A stretch of DNA of 35,750 nucleotides from Verrucomicrobia bacterium ADurb.Bin070. GTDB lineage: Bacteria; Verrucomicrobiota; Kiritimatiellia; RFP12; UBA1067. The notes beneath the pieces are model-generated. The model saw only the letters and a list, made by a program, of their open reading frames with translations. It was not told the origin of the DNA and ran no database searches. Location of the stretch: assembly GCA_002071025.1 (NCBI GenBank), contig MWEJ01000006.1, positions 1 through 35,750 on the forward strand, given 5' to 3'. Shown here piece by piece: positions 7,793 to 18,406 of the stretch (position 1 is the stretch's first letter; every line of letters starts with the position of its first letter). The position numbers were made by a program, and so were the translations under genes.

Positions 7793-8887
7793 ATGAAGTT
7801 TTCCATTGTCCGGTCCAAGTTTCTCGATGGCTTGCAGAGAATTCAGAATGTGGTTTCTGGAAAAGGGACGTTGCAGATTCTTCAGAATGCGATGATCCAA
7901 GCCGAGGACAACCGTCTCTGCATGACCACCACGGATCTTGATATCTCGGAGCGCTGCTATGTGGAGTGCGAGATTGAAGAAGCGGGCAGCACCACGCTGC
8001 CGATCCGACGGCTGACCAGCATCATCCGCGAGTTGGATGAAGGCAAGATCATGATCGAGGTTAACGAGGACGACGTGGCGACCGTCCAGGCCGGCTCCTC
8101 CTACTTCAAGATCATCGGCATGTCGGTGCGCGATTTTCCGCCGGTGCCGGCTACGGAAGGCAAGTTCTGTTATCGCGTCGATCAAGGCGTGCTGCGCGAG
8201 ATGCTGCGAAAAACCAGCTATGCGATTTCGCAGGATGAAACACGCCGCGTGTTGAATGGCGTGCTGATGGCATTCAAGGACAACAAGCTGACCATGGTGG
8301 CGACTGACGGACGCCGTTTGGCGCTGGTCGAGCATGAGATTGAGTTCCCGCCGGAGGCAGAAGCCGAGTTGATCCTGCCCAACAAAGCCGTGAGCGAACT
8401 CATGCGCCTGCTCGGCAACGAAGGCGATCTCAAAGTGTACGCCCAGAAAAACCAGGCGGTCTTCGAGATCGGAACGACGATGGTGAGCAGTAAGCTGATA
8501 GACGGCGTTTACCCCAACTACCGCCAAGTCATTCCGGGGGCGTGCGATGAACGCGTGGTGATCGAGCGTGAAGCGCTGCTGTCGGCGCTGCGCCGCGTGT
8601 CGGTCGTGACGACGGACAAATCGAATGCTATGCGGCTGACGTTTTCAGCCAATCAGTTGACAATCAGCATCAACACGCCGGATGTCGGCGAAGGTCGCGA
8701 CACCGTTCCCGTCAAGTATGCCGGCAAAGAGATCTCGATCATTTTCAATCCGGAATACGTCATGGATCCGTTGAAGAACATCGATGACGACGAGGTCTTT
8801 CTGGAGATGAACGACGGCCACAGTCCGGCGTTGTTGAAATGCAATGTGCCGTTCCTGTATGTCTTGATGCCGCTGCGCATCAGTTGA
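7793..8887 (+). CDS. dnaN: DNA polymerase III sliding clamp (beta subunit)
   Basis: 364 residues, the usual length, opening MKFSIVRSKFLDGLQRIQNV and ending in the typical clamp tail FLYVLMPLRIS. The three clamp repeats are recognisable, including ATDGRRLALVE and LPNKAVSELMRLL in the middle domain and the domain-3 VKYAGKEISIIFNPEYVMD. It encodes the ring that tethers the replicative polymerase to DNA. It follows dnaA after a 313-bp gap carrying DnaA-box-like sites, so DnaA may regulate it. An AGGAGTGTAGGAA ribosome-binding region precedes the ATG. Confidence 0.98.
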   Translation: MKFSIVRSKFLDGLQRIQNVVSGKGTLQILQNAMIQAEDNRLCMTTTDLDISERCYVECEIEEAGSTTLPIRRLTSIIRELDEGKIMIEVNEDDVATVQAGSSYFKIIGMSVRDFPPVPATEGKFCYRVDQGVLREMLRKTSYAISQDETRRVLNGVLMAFKDNKLTMVATDGRRLALVEHEIEFPPEAEAELILPNKAVSELMRLLGNEGDLKVYAQKNQAVFEIGTTMVSSKLIDGVYPNYRQVIPGACDERVVIEREALLSALRRVSVVTTDKSNAMRLTFSANQLTISINTPDVGEGRDTVPVKYAGKEISIIFNPEYVMDPLKNIDDDEVFLEMNDGHSPALLKCNVPFLYVLMPLRIS

Positions 8888-8906
8888 AAAAAGAGACAAA
8901 ACGGAG

Positions 8907-8936
8907 TTGCGTTTACCGAGCCGGCTTAGGTATCAT
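8907..8936 (+). promoter_or_regulatory. Probable sigma70-type promoter for tRNA-Gln
   Basis: TTGCGT (8907-8912) and TATCAT (8931-8936) are 18 bp apart and placed to start transcription at about 8943, 26 bases before the tRNA. Both hexamers are near consensus. It could also drive tex by read-through of the terminator. Confidence 0.4.
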
Positions 8937-8968
8937 GCTCTCCACCTCTTTTTGAGGAAACGATTTTT

Positions 8969-9042
8969 TGCCTCATGGTGTAACGGTAGCACAGCAGTCT
9001 CTGGAACTGCTTGTTTAGGTTCGAATCCTAATGAGGCAACCA
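8969..9042 (+). tRNA. tRNA-Gln (anticodon CTG)
   Basis: A complete 74-nt cloverleaf with encoded CCA. The acceptor is TGCCTCA pairing with TGAGGCA (first pair T-A, as is usual for tRNA-Gln); the D-stem is GTGT/GCAC. The anticodon stem GCAGT/ACTGC encloses loop CTCTGGA with CTG at 9001-9003, and the T-stem TTAGG/CCTAA encloses TTCGAAT. The discriminator is A. Because the wobble base is C, this isoacceptor is not a substrate of the MnmE/MnmG pathway encoded nearby. Confidence 0.95.
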
Positions 9043-9047
9043 CGTTC

Positions 9048-9088
9048 AACCCGAATAACCTCTTCTTGCGGTTTTTCGGGTTTTTTTT
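9048..9088 (+). terminator. Rho-independent terminator after tRNA-Gln
   Basis: AACCCGAATAACC pairs with GGTTTTTCGGGTT (13 bp, one mismatch) around the loop TCTTCTTGC, followed by a run of eight Ts. Confidence 0.85.
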
Positions 9089-9114
9089 GTGCGGACAAAT
9101 GAGGCGGACGAACG

Positions 9115-11439
<2,325 letters not shown>

Positions 11440-11476
11440 GCCGAAGTGAGAGGCGAACGACCGGAGGGATACGTGC

Positions 11477-12868
11477 ATGCCTGAGGCTGGGCAGAGTCGG
11501 GAAGCAACGGAAGCGCCGATCGCCGCCCTTGCGACAGCGGCGGGACCTGCGGGCGTCAGCGTTGTGCGCGTTTCCGGACACGGTGCGCTGGCGGTCGGCG
11601 ACCGTCTGGTGCCGGGCATGCGTTGTCCGCCGAGCCAGCGTGCGGCGGGGACCTTTTTTCACGCGCGCGTGACCCATCCGGTCACCGGCGAGGCGGTTGA
11701 TGACGCCGTGATTCTGGTCTACCGCGCCCCTCACAGTTACACGGGCGAGGACACGCTGGAGATTCAGGGACACGGCGGCACACTCCCCTCGCGCCGCCTG
11801 CTGGCGGCGGTGCTGGCGGCCGGTGCGCGTTTGGCCGATCCGGGAGCGTTCACACGCCGCGCGTTTTTGAACGGACGCATGGATTTGACGCAGGCTGAGG
11901 CCGTGTGCGATCTGATTCAGTCCCGCACTGAACGTGCGGCGCATGTGGCCCGTGCCCAGCTTGACGGTGTACTGGGCGGACACGTGGCGGCGCTTTACGA
12001 GGCGGTCACGGGGGTTTGCGCCGAGGTGGAGCATCTGCTGGATTTCGATGAAGGCGAGCTGCCTGACCCCTTCATAGAGTGCGCTGGCCAGCGGCTGGCG
12101 GCCTGCATGGCTGAGATGGAGCGGCTGGCATCGTCGTGGAACGAAGGGCATCTGGTTCGCGACGGCGCGCTGGTGGTGTTGGCCGGGCGCCCGAACGCGG
12201 GCAAGTCGTCGCTGCTGAACGCATTGCTCGGAACCCGTCGCGCTATTGTCCACGATTTGCCGGGCACCACGCGCGATGTGATCGAAGAATCGGTGGCGTT
12301 GCACGGAATTCCGGTGCGGTTGGTTGATACGGCCGGTCTGCGCGACGCGCAGGATGGCGTCGAGCGCGAAGGAATCGAACGGGCGCGCGCAATGATGCGC
12401 CAGGCAGACCTGGTGATCTATGTGGTTGACGCGTCAGTCCCTCAACCCGAGTCGGTGGCGGCGGCGTGTGCGGCGTTGCCGGCTGGGCGCGTGATGGTGG
12501 CCGTCACGAAGTGCGATCTGCCCGCGTCGGTTCCGGTAGATGTGCCGTCGGAGCTGGCGTATGTGCGTGTCTCCGCATGGACCGGCGAGGGATTGGACGC
12601 GCTGAAGCGAGGGGTGTCGGAAAAGTTGGGCGTGACGGAAGAGACGTACGGGCACCCGATTGTATCGCTGCGGCATGTCGGCGAGCTGCGGACGGCCGTC
12701 GAGCAGAGCCGGGAGGCGTGTGCCGCGCTGAGCGCCGGGGAGACGGGACTGGTGTTGGCCGCCGGCCACCTGCGTGAGGCGGCCGAGGCGCTTGGACGCA
12801 TGATCGGGCGCGTCTATACCGAGGATCTGCTCGATGCCATTTTCAGCCGCTTCTGCGTGGGCAAATGA
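11477..12868 (+). CDS. mnmE: tRNA modification GTPase MnmE
   Basis: 463 residues. The N-terminal tetrahydrofolate-binding domain (APIAALATAAGPAGVSVVRV SG; HSYTGEDTLEIQGHGG) is followed by a helical domain with an inserted G domain: Walker A GRPNAGKSSLLN, G2/G3 around LPGTTRDVIEESV and DTAGLRD, and G4 TKCD in place of the common NKxD. The C-terminal FCVGK supplies the catalytic Cys of the CxGK motif. With MnmG it installs the cmnm5 group on U34 of tRNAs reading NNA/NNG codons. It lies 37 bp after tex with GGAGGGA upstream, so probably on the same transcript. Confidence 0.97.
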   Translation: MPEAGQSREATEAPIAALATAAGPAGVSVVRVSGHGALAVGDRLVPGMRCPPSQRAAGTFFHARVTHPVTGEAVDDAVILVYRAPHSYTGEDTLEIQGHGGTLPSRRLLAAVLAAGARLADPGAFTRRAFLNGRMDLTQAEAVCDLIQSRTERAAHVARAQLDGVLGGHVAALYEAVTGVCAEVEHLLDFDEGELPDPFIECAGQRLAACMAEMERLASSWNEGHLVRDGALVVLAGRPNAGKSSLLNALLGTRRAIVHDLPGTTRDVIEESVALHGIPVRLVDTAGLRDAQDGVEREGIERARAMMRQADLVIYVVDASVPQPESVAAACAALPAGRVMVAVTKCDLPASVPVDVPSELAYVRVSAWTGEGLDALKRGVSEKLGVTEETYGHPIVSLRHVGELRTAVEQSREACAALSAGETGLVLAAGHLREAAEALGRMIGRVYTEDLLDAIFSRFCVGK

Positions 12869-12886
12869 TGATGTCGGTTCTGGGGA

Positions 12887-12915
12887 TTGGCAAATGGCGC
12901 ACGATACCGTATACT
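12887..12915 (+). promoter_or_regulatory. Strong-looking sigma70-type promoter
   Basis: TTGGCA (12887-12892) and TATACT (12910-12915) are exactly 17 bp apart, each one or two bases from consensus. It sits between mnmE and the membrane-protein gene, giving a leader of about 70 bases. Confidence 0.55.
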
Positions 12916-12990
12916 CAAGAGCCGTGATGATGGTCGTGGATGTTCTGAAGTAACCCCGTAGAGTGCGTCAAGCACGGATAGGAGTCGGCA

Positions 12991-13632
12991 ATGGCTATTG
13001 CAAAGATGGAGATCGGCACGGAGTTCGGTAAGGGATGGCGGCTGTTTCAGGCGAACATGGGCGTGCTGATCGTGGGCGGCATATTGATGTCGGTGGTGTC
13101 TGCGGTCACCTGCGGCCTGCTGTCCGGGCCACTCATGGTCGGCTTGCTGCTGATGGCGCAACGCCTGCTGAAAAATGATCCCGTCAAGCCACAGGCCGGC
13201 GACGTGTTCAAGGGCTTTGATTCATTTGTGCAGGCGTTGCTGTTGATGGTTATCGTGATCATTGCGGTCATGGTGCTGAGCATGCTGCCGATCATCGGCC
13301 AGTTGGCCAGTCTGGTGGTCAGTGCCGTGATGATGTGGGCACTCGCCTTCATCGCATTCGAAAAGGCGACGGCGGTCGATGCGATCAAAAAAGTGTTCGA
13401 ACTCACGAAAAGCGGAGAATTCACTGTGCCCTTGGTGTTCGCCGTCATCGCCAGCCTGGTCGGCGGTCTGGGCGCGGTCGCGTGCGGCATCGGCGTTTTC
13501 TTCACGCTCCCGCTCACCTACTGCCTGATGGCGTGCTGTTACGAGACGCTCTTCAGCGGTGAGCCCGAAGTCATTGAACCGGTGAAAGAGCAGGCGCCTC
13601 CCCCGCCGCCGCCGAATGATTTGCGGCTGTAA
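12991..13632 (+). CDS. Hypothetical multi-pass membrane protein
   Basis: 213 residues with GGAG before the ATG. A short cytoplasmic start is followed by hydrophobic segments near 25-57, 82-104, 105-122 and 148-185, consistent with four to six membrane helices. The tail is proline-rich (EQAPPPPPPNDLRL). The pattern resembles small integral membrane proteins of the DUF2189 or glycerophosphodiesterase-membrane-domain type, but I cannot assign a family. It has its own promoter (12887-12915) and a terminator immediately after, so it looks like a monocistronic unit between mnmE and mnmG. Confidence 0.8.
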   Translation: MAIAKMEIGTEFGKGWRLFQANMGVLIVGGILMSVVSAVTCGLLSGPLMVGLLLMAQRLLKNDPVKPQAGDVFKGFDSFVQALLLMVIVIIAVMVLSMLPIIGQLASLVVSAVMMWALAFIAFEKATAVDAIKKVFELTKSGEFTVPLVFAVIASLVGGLGAVACGIGVFFTLPLTYCLMACCYETLFSGEPEVIEPVKEQAPPPPPPNDLRL

Positions 13633-13654
13633 GCGCGGCAATCAGCAGGAAAGC

Positions 13655-13684
13655 AAAGGCCCCTTGAAAAAGGGGCCTTTTTTT
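13655..13684 (+). terminator. Rho-independent terminator after the membrane protein
   Basis: AAAGGCCCCTT and AAGGGGCCTTT form an 11-bp perfect stem around GAAA, followed by a continuous T-run of about seven. Confidence 0.92.
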
Positions 13685-14001
13685 GTCTGAAAAGACAGGA
13701 AGCCAAGCCAAGACCGCCTGTTCATAACCCGTCGATAACTGTTGATCCATTTTTCTTGATCCGTCTGCCCCATTCTGATCTAACAATATATAACATGTTT
13801 AGTATCAATAACTTACGATGAAATAAGCCGGCCCGAAATACGATATATGAGTATCGATTCACACTATTCGCGCTTGTCAATAGTTTTACGACGGGCGAGT
13901 GATCGGAGGTTCGTATCACGTCAGCGGTGAGGCGGCGGTATCCCGTCGCCTCCACCGCGTTGTTGGGGCTTGTCTTCATCCAAATCGCTATCGGGATCGA
14001 T
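13685..14001. other. AT-rich gap with DnaA-box-like sites upstream of mnmG
   Basis: Sites resembling the DnaA box: TGTTCATAA (13719-13727), CGTCGATAA (13730-13738), TGTTGATCC (13740-13748), TATCAATAA (13803-13811) and TGTCAATAG (13875-13883). An AT-rich run (AACAATATATAACATG and following) lies at about 13780-13830. Clustered boxes plus AT-rich DNA beside mnmG (gidA) resemble the gammaproteobacterial origin layout, so this is a second oriC candidate. No gene is apparent. Confidence 0.4.
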
Positions 14002-14002
14002 T

Positions 14003-14134
14003 TCATTTCCGCCGTAGGCCGCTGTTTCTTTTCGCGATCTCGAAGTAGCGCCTGCGGTCCGCATCGGCAGTCTTCCCGTTGACCCAGGCTACGTAGCCGA
14101 CGATCGCCAGCCGGTAGACGTCCAATCTCTCGTG
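14003..14134 (-). pseudogene. Remnant of a four-helix-bundle (IVS-type) protein gene
   Basis: A minus-strand frame reads HERLDVYRLAIVGYVAWVNG, then GKTADADRRRYFEIAKRNSG, then a stop at 14003-14005. Four-helix-bundle proteins linked to 23S rRNA intervening sequences typically start near ERLDVYRLAIEYVAW and later carry a GNGKxxDADRRRYFEIARGSA segment, from memory of the family. Here the two blocks are fused with the roughly 30-40 residues between them missing, and a stop lies just upstream. It is therefore an internally deleted, dead copy. Flanking ATCGCTATCGGGATCGA-type words on both sides resemble sequence I associate with these genes. Confidence 0.6.
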
Positions 14135-14363
14135 TCAGAGTGCCATTCGGCGTTCCTTCTTTGTTCGATCCCGATAGCGATTTCGATATCGATGCCCCAA
14201 CCCACCAATGACTGGCTGGCTTTCGCCCGGCGCTCCGAGGCGTAACACCGCACCCCCCGCCCTTCCGTATCGGGATTCTGTGAATCAACGCGCGCGGGTG
14301 TGGTCATGGAGGATCAAGATTATGATTACGATTAAAATTATGAAGAGGCCTCCCCCCTGCGGT

Positions 14364-14392
14364 TTGCGGTCTGTCAGATGACCGTGTATACT
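14364..14392 (+). promoter_or_regulatory. Promoter immediately upstream of mnmG
   Basis: TTGCGG (14364-14369) and TATACT (14387-14392) with 17-bp spacing. Initiation would fall at about 14399, only a few bases before the chosen ATG (14402), implying a nearly leaderless mRNA. Confidence 0.5.
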
Positions 14393-14401
14393 GGGGACTC
14401 T

Positions 14402-16270
14402 ATGAATCAATCCCCTTCCCTCTTTTCCGGTCATGGCGGTCAGGCATTCGCGTATGATGTCTTGGTGGTCGGTGGCGGCCATGCGGGCGCTGAGGCAGCG
14501 CTTGTGGCGGCGCGCATGGGCTGCCGCACGATACTGATCACGGGGCAACGCGCGGCGATTGCGATGATGCCATGTAATCCATCGATTGGCGGACTTGCCA
14601 AATCGCATCTGGTGTGTGAACTGGATGCGCTGGGCGGCGAAATGGGCGTGAATGCAGATCTGTGCGGTCTGCAATTCAAGACGCTGAACGCAAGCCGGGG
14701 TCCTGCGGTACAGGCCACGCGCGTGCAGTGCGACAAGCGCCAGTATGCGTTTCGGATGCAACAGGTTATCGCGGCAACTCCGAATCTGACGGTTCTTGAA
14801 GACGAAGTCACGGCTCTCATCACGGAGCGAGGTTCTGTACAGGGCGTAACCTGTGCGGTGCATGGTGCTTTATCCGCCCGGACGGTGGTCGTGACGTCCG
14901 GCACGGCGCTGCGCGGACGTATCCATATCGGCGAGGTGGTCGCGCCTGGAGGTGGCGATGGGAGGCCTGCGGCCGATGCGCTTGCGGGTTCTTTAAAAGC
15001 CGCTGGTTTTGAGCTGATTCGGTTGAAGACAGGCACGCCGCCCCGTCTTTTGGCGGCCAGTATCGCGTGGGAGCGGACGCTGATACAGCCCGGTGAGGAG
15101 CCGCCGCCATTCTTTTCGCTTCAGACGCAATGTTCCACGTGGAACATTCCGGGGCCTTGGCTGCCAGGCTCAGATCAGATCCCGTGTTGGTTGACTCATA
15201 CGACCGACCGCACGCACGCCATTATTCGGGAAAACTTGTCGCGAAGTGCACTCTACGGCGGTTCGATCACCGGGACAGGTGTGCGATATTGCCCGTCGAT
15301 TGAGGATAAAGTCGTCAAATTCACAGCGGCCATGCGCCATCATGTGTTTCTTGAGCCGGAGGGCCGCGAGCCAGATGCGCTGATCTACCCCAATGGACTC
15401 TCGAACAGCCTGCCGCGCGACGTGCAGCGTGATATGGTTCGGAGCGTGCCGGGGCTCGAACAGGCGGAATTTTTGGCCGATGCGTATGCCATCGAGTATG
15501 ACAGCGTGGACGCGCGCGAGCTAAGGCACACGCTCGAAAGTCTGCGCATCCAAAATCTCTATTTAGCCGGCCAGGTGAACGGGACCACGGGATATGAAGA
15601 GGCTGCCGTTCAGGGTTTCATGGCCGGTGCCAACGCCGCGCTGCGGGTTCAGGGGCGGGAACCCTTCACGCTCAGCCGGCAGGATGCGTATATCGGTGTG
15701 CTGATCGATGATTTGGTCACGAAGGGCACGAATGAACCTTACCGCATGTTCACGTCTCGGGCAGAGCGTCGCCTGATCTTGCGACAGGACAATGCCCGCT
15801 ACCGTCTGTTGGCTCATGCCGAACGGCTGGGCGTGAGCCCGCCGGCTTGTCGGGCTCAAACGCGCTGTTACGCACGTCAGGTCGAGAATGAGCTGGAGCG
15901 GTTGCAAGGCATGCGTGAGGGTGGGGTGTCGGCTATGACGGTGCTGGCGCGCCCTGAGATGCGCTACGGTTCATTGTGCGGGCGGCGTGATGACTTACCG
16001 GATGCTGTGGTCGAGCAACTCGAAGTGCGGGCCAAATACCAGGGATATATCGCACAGGAAGAGCGGGCGGCTGCGCGGGCCAAGAACGAGGAGTCGGTCG
16101 CGATTCCGGAATGGATGGATTATCGCGCGGTGGCGAGCCTGAGGTTTGAGAGCCGGGAGAAGCTGATGCGCGTGCGCCCTGAGAATCTGGGGCAGGCTGG
16201 GCGCATTCCGGGCGTCAACCCTGCGGATGTGGCCGTGTTGTCGCTGATCATCAAGCGCGGGCACCTGTAA
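14402..16270 (+). CDS. mnmG: tRNA U34 carboxymethylaminomethylation enzyme MnmG (GidA)
   Basis: 622 residues. The N-terminal FAD-binding Rossmann motif is [20 protein letters not shown], followed by the MnmG signatures [22 protein letters not shown] and, mid-protein, [13 protein letters not shown] and [20 protein letters not shown]. The C-terminal helical region ends [15 protein letters not shown]. It is the partner of MnmE in cmnm5U34 synthesis; the two genes sit about 1.5 kb apart. Relative to E. coli MnmG (from memory) the loop between PFFSLQTQ and IPCWLTHTT is about ten residues longer, and that loop contains the parS-like palindrome. ATG 14402 has GGGGA upstream; an ATG at 14378 would precede the likely transcription start. 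Confidence 0.97.
   Translation: MNQSPSLFSGHGGQAFAYDVLVVGGGHAGAEAALVAARMGCRTILITGQRAAIAMMPCNPSIGGLAKSHLVCELDALGGEMGVNADLCGLQFKTLNASRGPAVQATRVQCDKRQYAFRMQQVIAATPNLTVLEDEVTALITERGSVQGVTCAVHGALSARTVVVTSGTALRGRIHIGEVVAPGGGDGRPAADALAGSLKAAGFELIRLKTGTPPRLLAASIAWERTLIQPGEEPPPFFSLQTQCSTWNIPGPWLPGSDQIPCWLTHTTDRTHAIIRENLSRSALYGGSITGTGVRYCPSIEDKVVKFTAAMRHHVFLEPEGREPDALIYPNGLSNSLPRDVQRDMVRSVPGLEQAEFLADAYAIEYDSVDARELRHTLESLRIQNLYLAGQVNGTTGYEEAAVQGFMAGANAALRVQGREPFTLSRQDAYIGVLIDDLVTKGTNEPYRMFTSRAERRLILRQDNARYRLLAHAERLGVSPPACRAQTRCYARQVENELERLQGMREGGVSAMTVLARPEMRYGSLCGRRDDLPDAVVEQLEVRAKYQGYIAQEERAAARAKNEESVAIPEWMDYRAVASLRFESREKLMRVRPENLGQAGRIPGVNPADVAVLSLIIKRGHL
15131..15146. promoter_or_regulatory. parS-like centromere site inside mnmG
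   Basis: TGTTCCACGTGGAACA is a perfect 16-bp palindrome, extended by AA/TT to 20 bp (15129-15148). The general bacterial ParB site is TGTTTCACGTGAAACA, and variants with CC/GG at the inner positions are known. A chance match to this motif in 36 kb is very unlikely. It lies about 9 kb from the start of dnaA, in the origin-proximal zone where parS sites cluster. In the mnmG frame it is read as Q-C-S-T-W-N. No parA or parB gene is in the window. Confidence 0.75.
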
Positions 16271-16372
16271 GTTGAGGCGCGGAAACGATACAAATTAAAC
16301 GTTATGCGACGTTACAGTGAAGAAGAGAGATTCGCGATCAAAAACGTTTGAAAAACAAGACAGGGCCTCACT

Positions 16373-18406
16373 CTAACGCCGGCGTTTCCAAGGTTTCTTA
16401 TCTTGGGCCTGCTTATCGTGCACCAGCGCCATCAGTTCCTGGGCGGGCACGAGGTGGCGCCAGAGGAAGGCTTGCATGCGGTCTTCGGCGCCGACGGCGT
16501 CTCGCACCCAGGTGACGCCGGCGTTGGTGGACACGCCCTGAATGATGACGGGGACCGGTTTTTCGGTGGCGGAGAGAGTGGTTTTGACGGTCAGCCGCGC
16601 CACGGTCTGGGTTCCGGTGAGGGGGCCGCCGCTCACGCTGAAGCCGTTGGCGGGCTCTTTGATCTGGAACCGGATGGGACCGGTGAAACCATCCTTGCGG
16701 ATGGCGTGGACGGTGATGCCGGCCGAGCCTTTGTCTGGCATGACGAGGCGGGAGGGCACGGCGCGCAGCTCGAAGTCAGGCTGGGGCGGAGAAACGCGCA
16801 GGCGGTAGGCGTAGGCGGCACCGCCTGCGTGCTGGGCATCGGCCAGCGTGAGGGTGTACGTGCCGTCGGCGGGCAGTTTCACGCGCAGATAGGAGTCGGC
16901 GTGGTGGGTGTTGATGCCGGAGCCGATGTCTTCTTGGTCGTCGTTCTGCGCGAGGCAGGCTCCGTTCGCGTCGGTCAGCCTCAGGGTGGCGTCCAGCGGT
17001 GAATCGAGGCGGCGGGCGTTAACCTCGGCCACGATTTCCTGTCCGGCGCGCCCTTCGATCAGGAAGAGGTCGCGGTCGCCGGGGGTGCCGATGGTGCCGT
17101 TCATGATCACGGGCGGCTCGATGCGCTGCGCCTGTTTGGGCGTGCTGTTCGGCTCTTGCTCAAGGCCATCCGGCAGCGCGTCGATGGCGAATGGTACAGG
17201 CGGCGCGAACAGGCCGCCCTTGCCGCGCACGGAGAGGGGGTAGATGCCGGGCGCGCGGTCCCGGGTCTCGGGCGTGAGGTGGCTCTCGGAGAGGTTGATG
17301 CCTTTGACATCGACGCCGGCCGGGACGTTGGCCTGCCCGCCGAGCGGGAAGACGCTGGTGACGAAGGGCAGTTCGCCGATCGAGATGCGGTAGACGAAGT
17401 CTTCGCGCCCGCGGAAGATGGCGTCGTGGATGGCCAGGATGTACTCGCCGTCCATAGGGATCTCACAGCCGATGACCGGATCAGGTTTGAAGCGGAAGTC
17501 GTCATTGTAGGCGATTTCGCGTCCGCGGGCGTCGCACAGGACCAGGACCGGCTGGAACCAGCCCGGCACGGCGTCGGCCATGTAGGGGACGAGCGAGCGG
17601 GCGAGGGTCGTGATGACCAGGCGCTGGCCGCGGCGCGCGATGAAGCGGTAGCGGTCGACCGACCCTGAGGCGATCTGGCCGTTGACCGTGCAGGGCAGCG
17701 AGATGGCGACTTCGTCGTCATCGACATCGCTCTGGGCGCCGGGGCCGGCCATGCCCATCGCCATCTGCATCGTTTCCATGCCCATCATATCGCCTTTTTT
17801 CCCGTCTTTGGCCGGTTCGCGCTTGCGGCGGCGCAGGCTCTGGGCTTCCTTGCCGAGAATTTGCTTGTGGCTGGTCGGGAGGGGTTCGCCGGTGAATTCC
17901 GGCAGTTGTCCGACATGGAACGCCATCGGGTTTGAAAGGCCGCGATGGGTGAAGAGGCGGATTTCGCGCGGGCCGGGCGGCGCGTCCTTGGCGATGGTGA
18001 TTTCGGCGAGAACCAGATTGGCGATCGAGTCACACTGCGGCTGCTGCACGTAGTCCTCGATCAGCCTCTCGATGCGGGTCTGCATGTTGGTGACAGACGC
18101 ATCGCGCTCAGGGGGCGGCATCCGCCTCAGCTCGGTGAGCTGTTCGCGGATCACCTGCATCTCCTGCGGATTCATCTTCTTGTTGTACTCGACGATGCGT
18201 CCGGTCACGCCGGCGCCGGAGATGACGGCCCCTTCGACGCCTTCCAGCGCCTGGCCGCCCAGCGTGCAAACGAAGGTCGTCCCTTGGCGCCCCCCGGCAG
18301 GGTAGACGAACCCGATGTAGCACTGGGCGCGCGCGGACAAGAGTCCCGAGGCGGTCAGAAGCGCGGCGAGCAGCATCGCCGGTGCGCAAGACTTACATGA
18401 TCTCAT
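16373..18406 (-). CDS. Secreted PPC-domain (pre-peptidase C-terminal) protein
   Basis: 677 residues with a signal peptide (MLLAALLTASGLLSARAQ). After an N-terminal IPT-like stretch (FVYPAGGRQGTTFVCTLGGQ) come two PPC-type beta domains: one around VNGQIASGSVDRYRFIARRG ... PDPVIGCEIPMDGEYILAIH, the second around MNGTIGTPGDRDLFLIEGRA GQ ... YLRVKLPADGTYTLTLADAQ. A Met-rich segment (MMGMETMQMAMGMAGPG) sits near 215. The tail is basic (KKPWKRRR). It overlaps the end of the DUF1501 gene by 14 bp. Proteins of this kind occur with DUF1501 and DUF1549/1553 genes in PVC bacteria; their function is not established. Confidence 0.85.
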   Translation of the reverse strand: MRSCKSCAPAMLLAALLTASGLLSARAQCYIGFVYPAGGRQGTTFVCTLGGQALEGVEGAVISGAGVTGRIVEYNKKMNPQEMQVIREQLTELRRMPPPERDASVTNMQTRIERLIEDYVQQPQCDSIANLVLAEITIAKDAPPGPREIRLFTHRGLSNPMAFHVGQLPEFTGEPLPTSHKQILGKEAQSLRRRKREPAKDGKKGDMMGMETMQMAMGMAGPGAQSDVDDDEVAISLPCTVNGQIASGSVDRYRFIARRGQRLVITTLARSLVPYMADAVPGWFQPVLVLCDARGREIAYNDDFRFKPDPVIGCEIPMDGEYILAIHDAIFRGREDFVYRISIGELPFVTSVFPLGGQANVPAGVDVKGINLSESHLTPETRDRAPGIYPLSVRGKGGLFAPPVPFAIDALPDGLEQEPNSTPKQAQRIEPPVIMNGTIGTPGDRDLFLIEGRAGQEIVAEVNARRLDSPLDATLRLTDANGACLAQNDDQEDIGSGINTHHADSYLRVKLPADGTYTLTLADAQHAGGAAYAYRLRVSPPQPDFELRAVPSRLVMPDKGSAGITVHAIRKDGFTGPIRFQIKEPANGFSVSGGPLTGTQTVARLTVKTTLSATEKPVPVIIQGVSTNAGVTWVRDAVGAEDRMQAFLWRHLVPAQELMALVHDKQAQDKKPWKRRR

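Noticed and set aside
13722-14288. A 188-codon minus-strand frame upstream of mnmG
   Set aside because: No family resemblance in this frame; the only protein-like sequence in the region is the four-helix-bundle remnant in a different frame.
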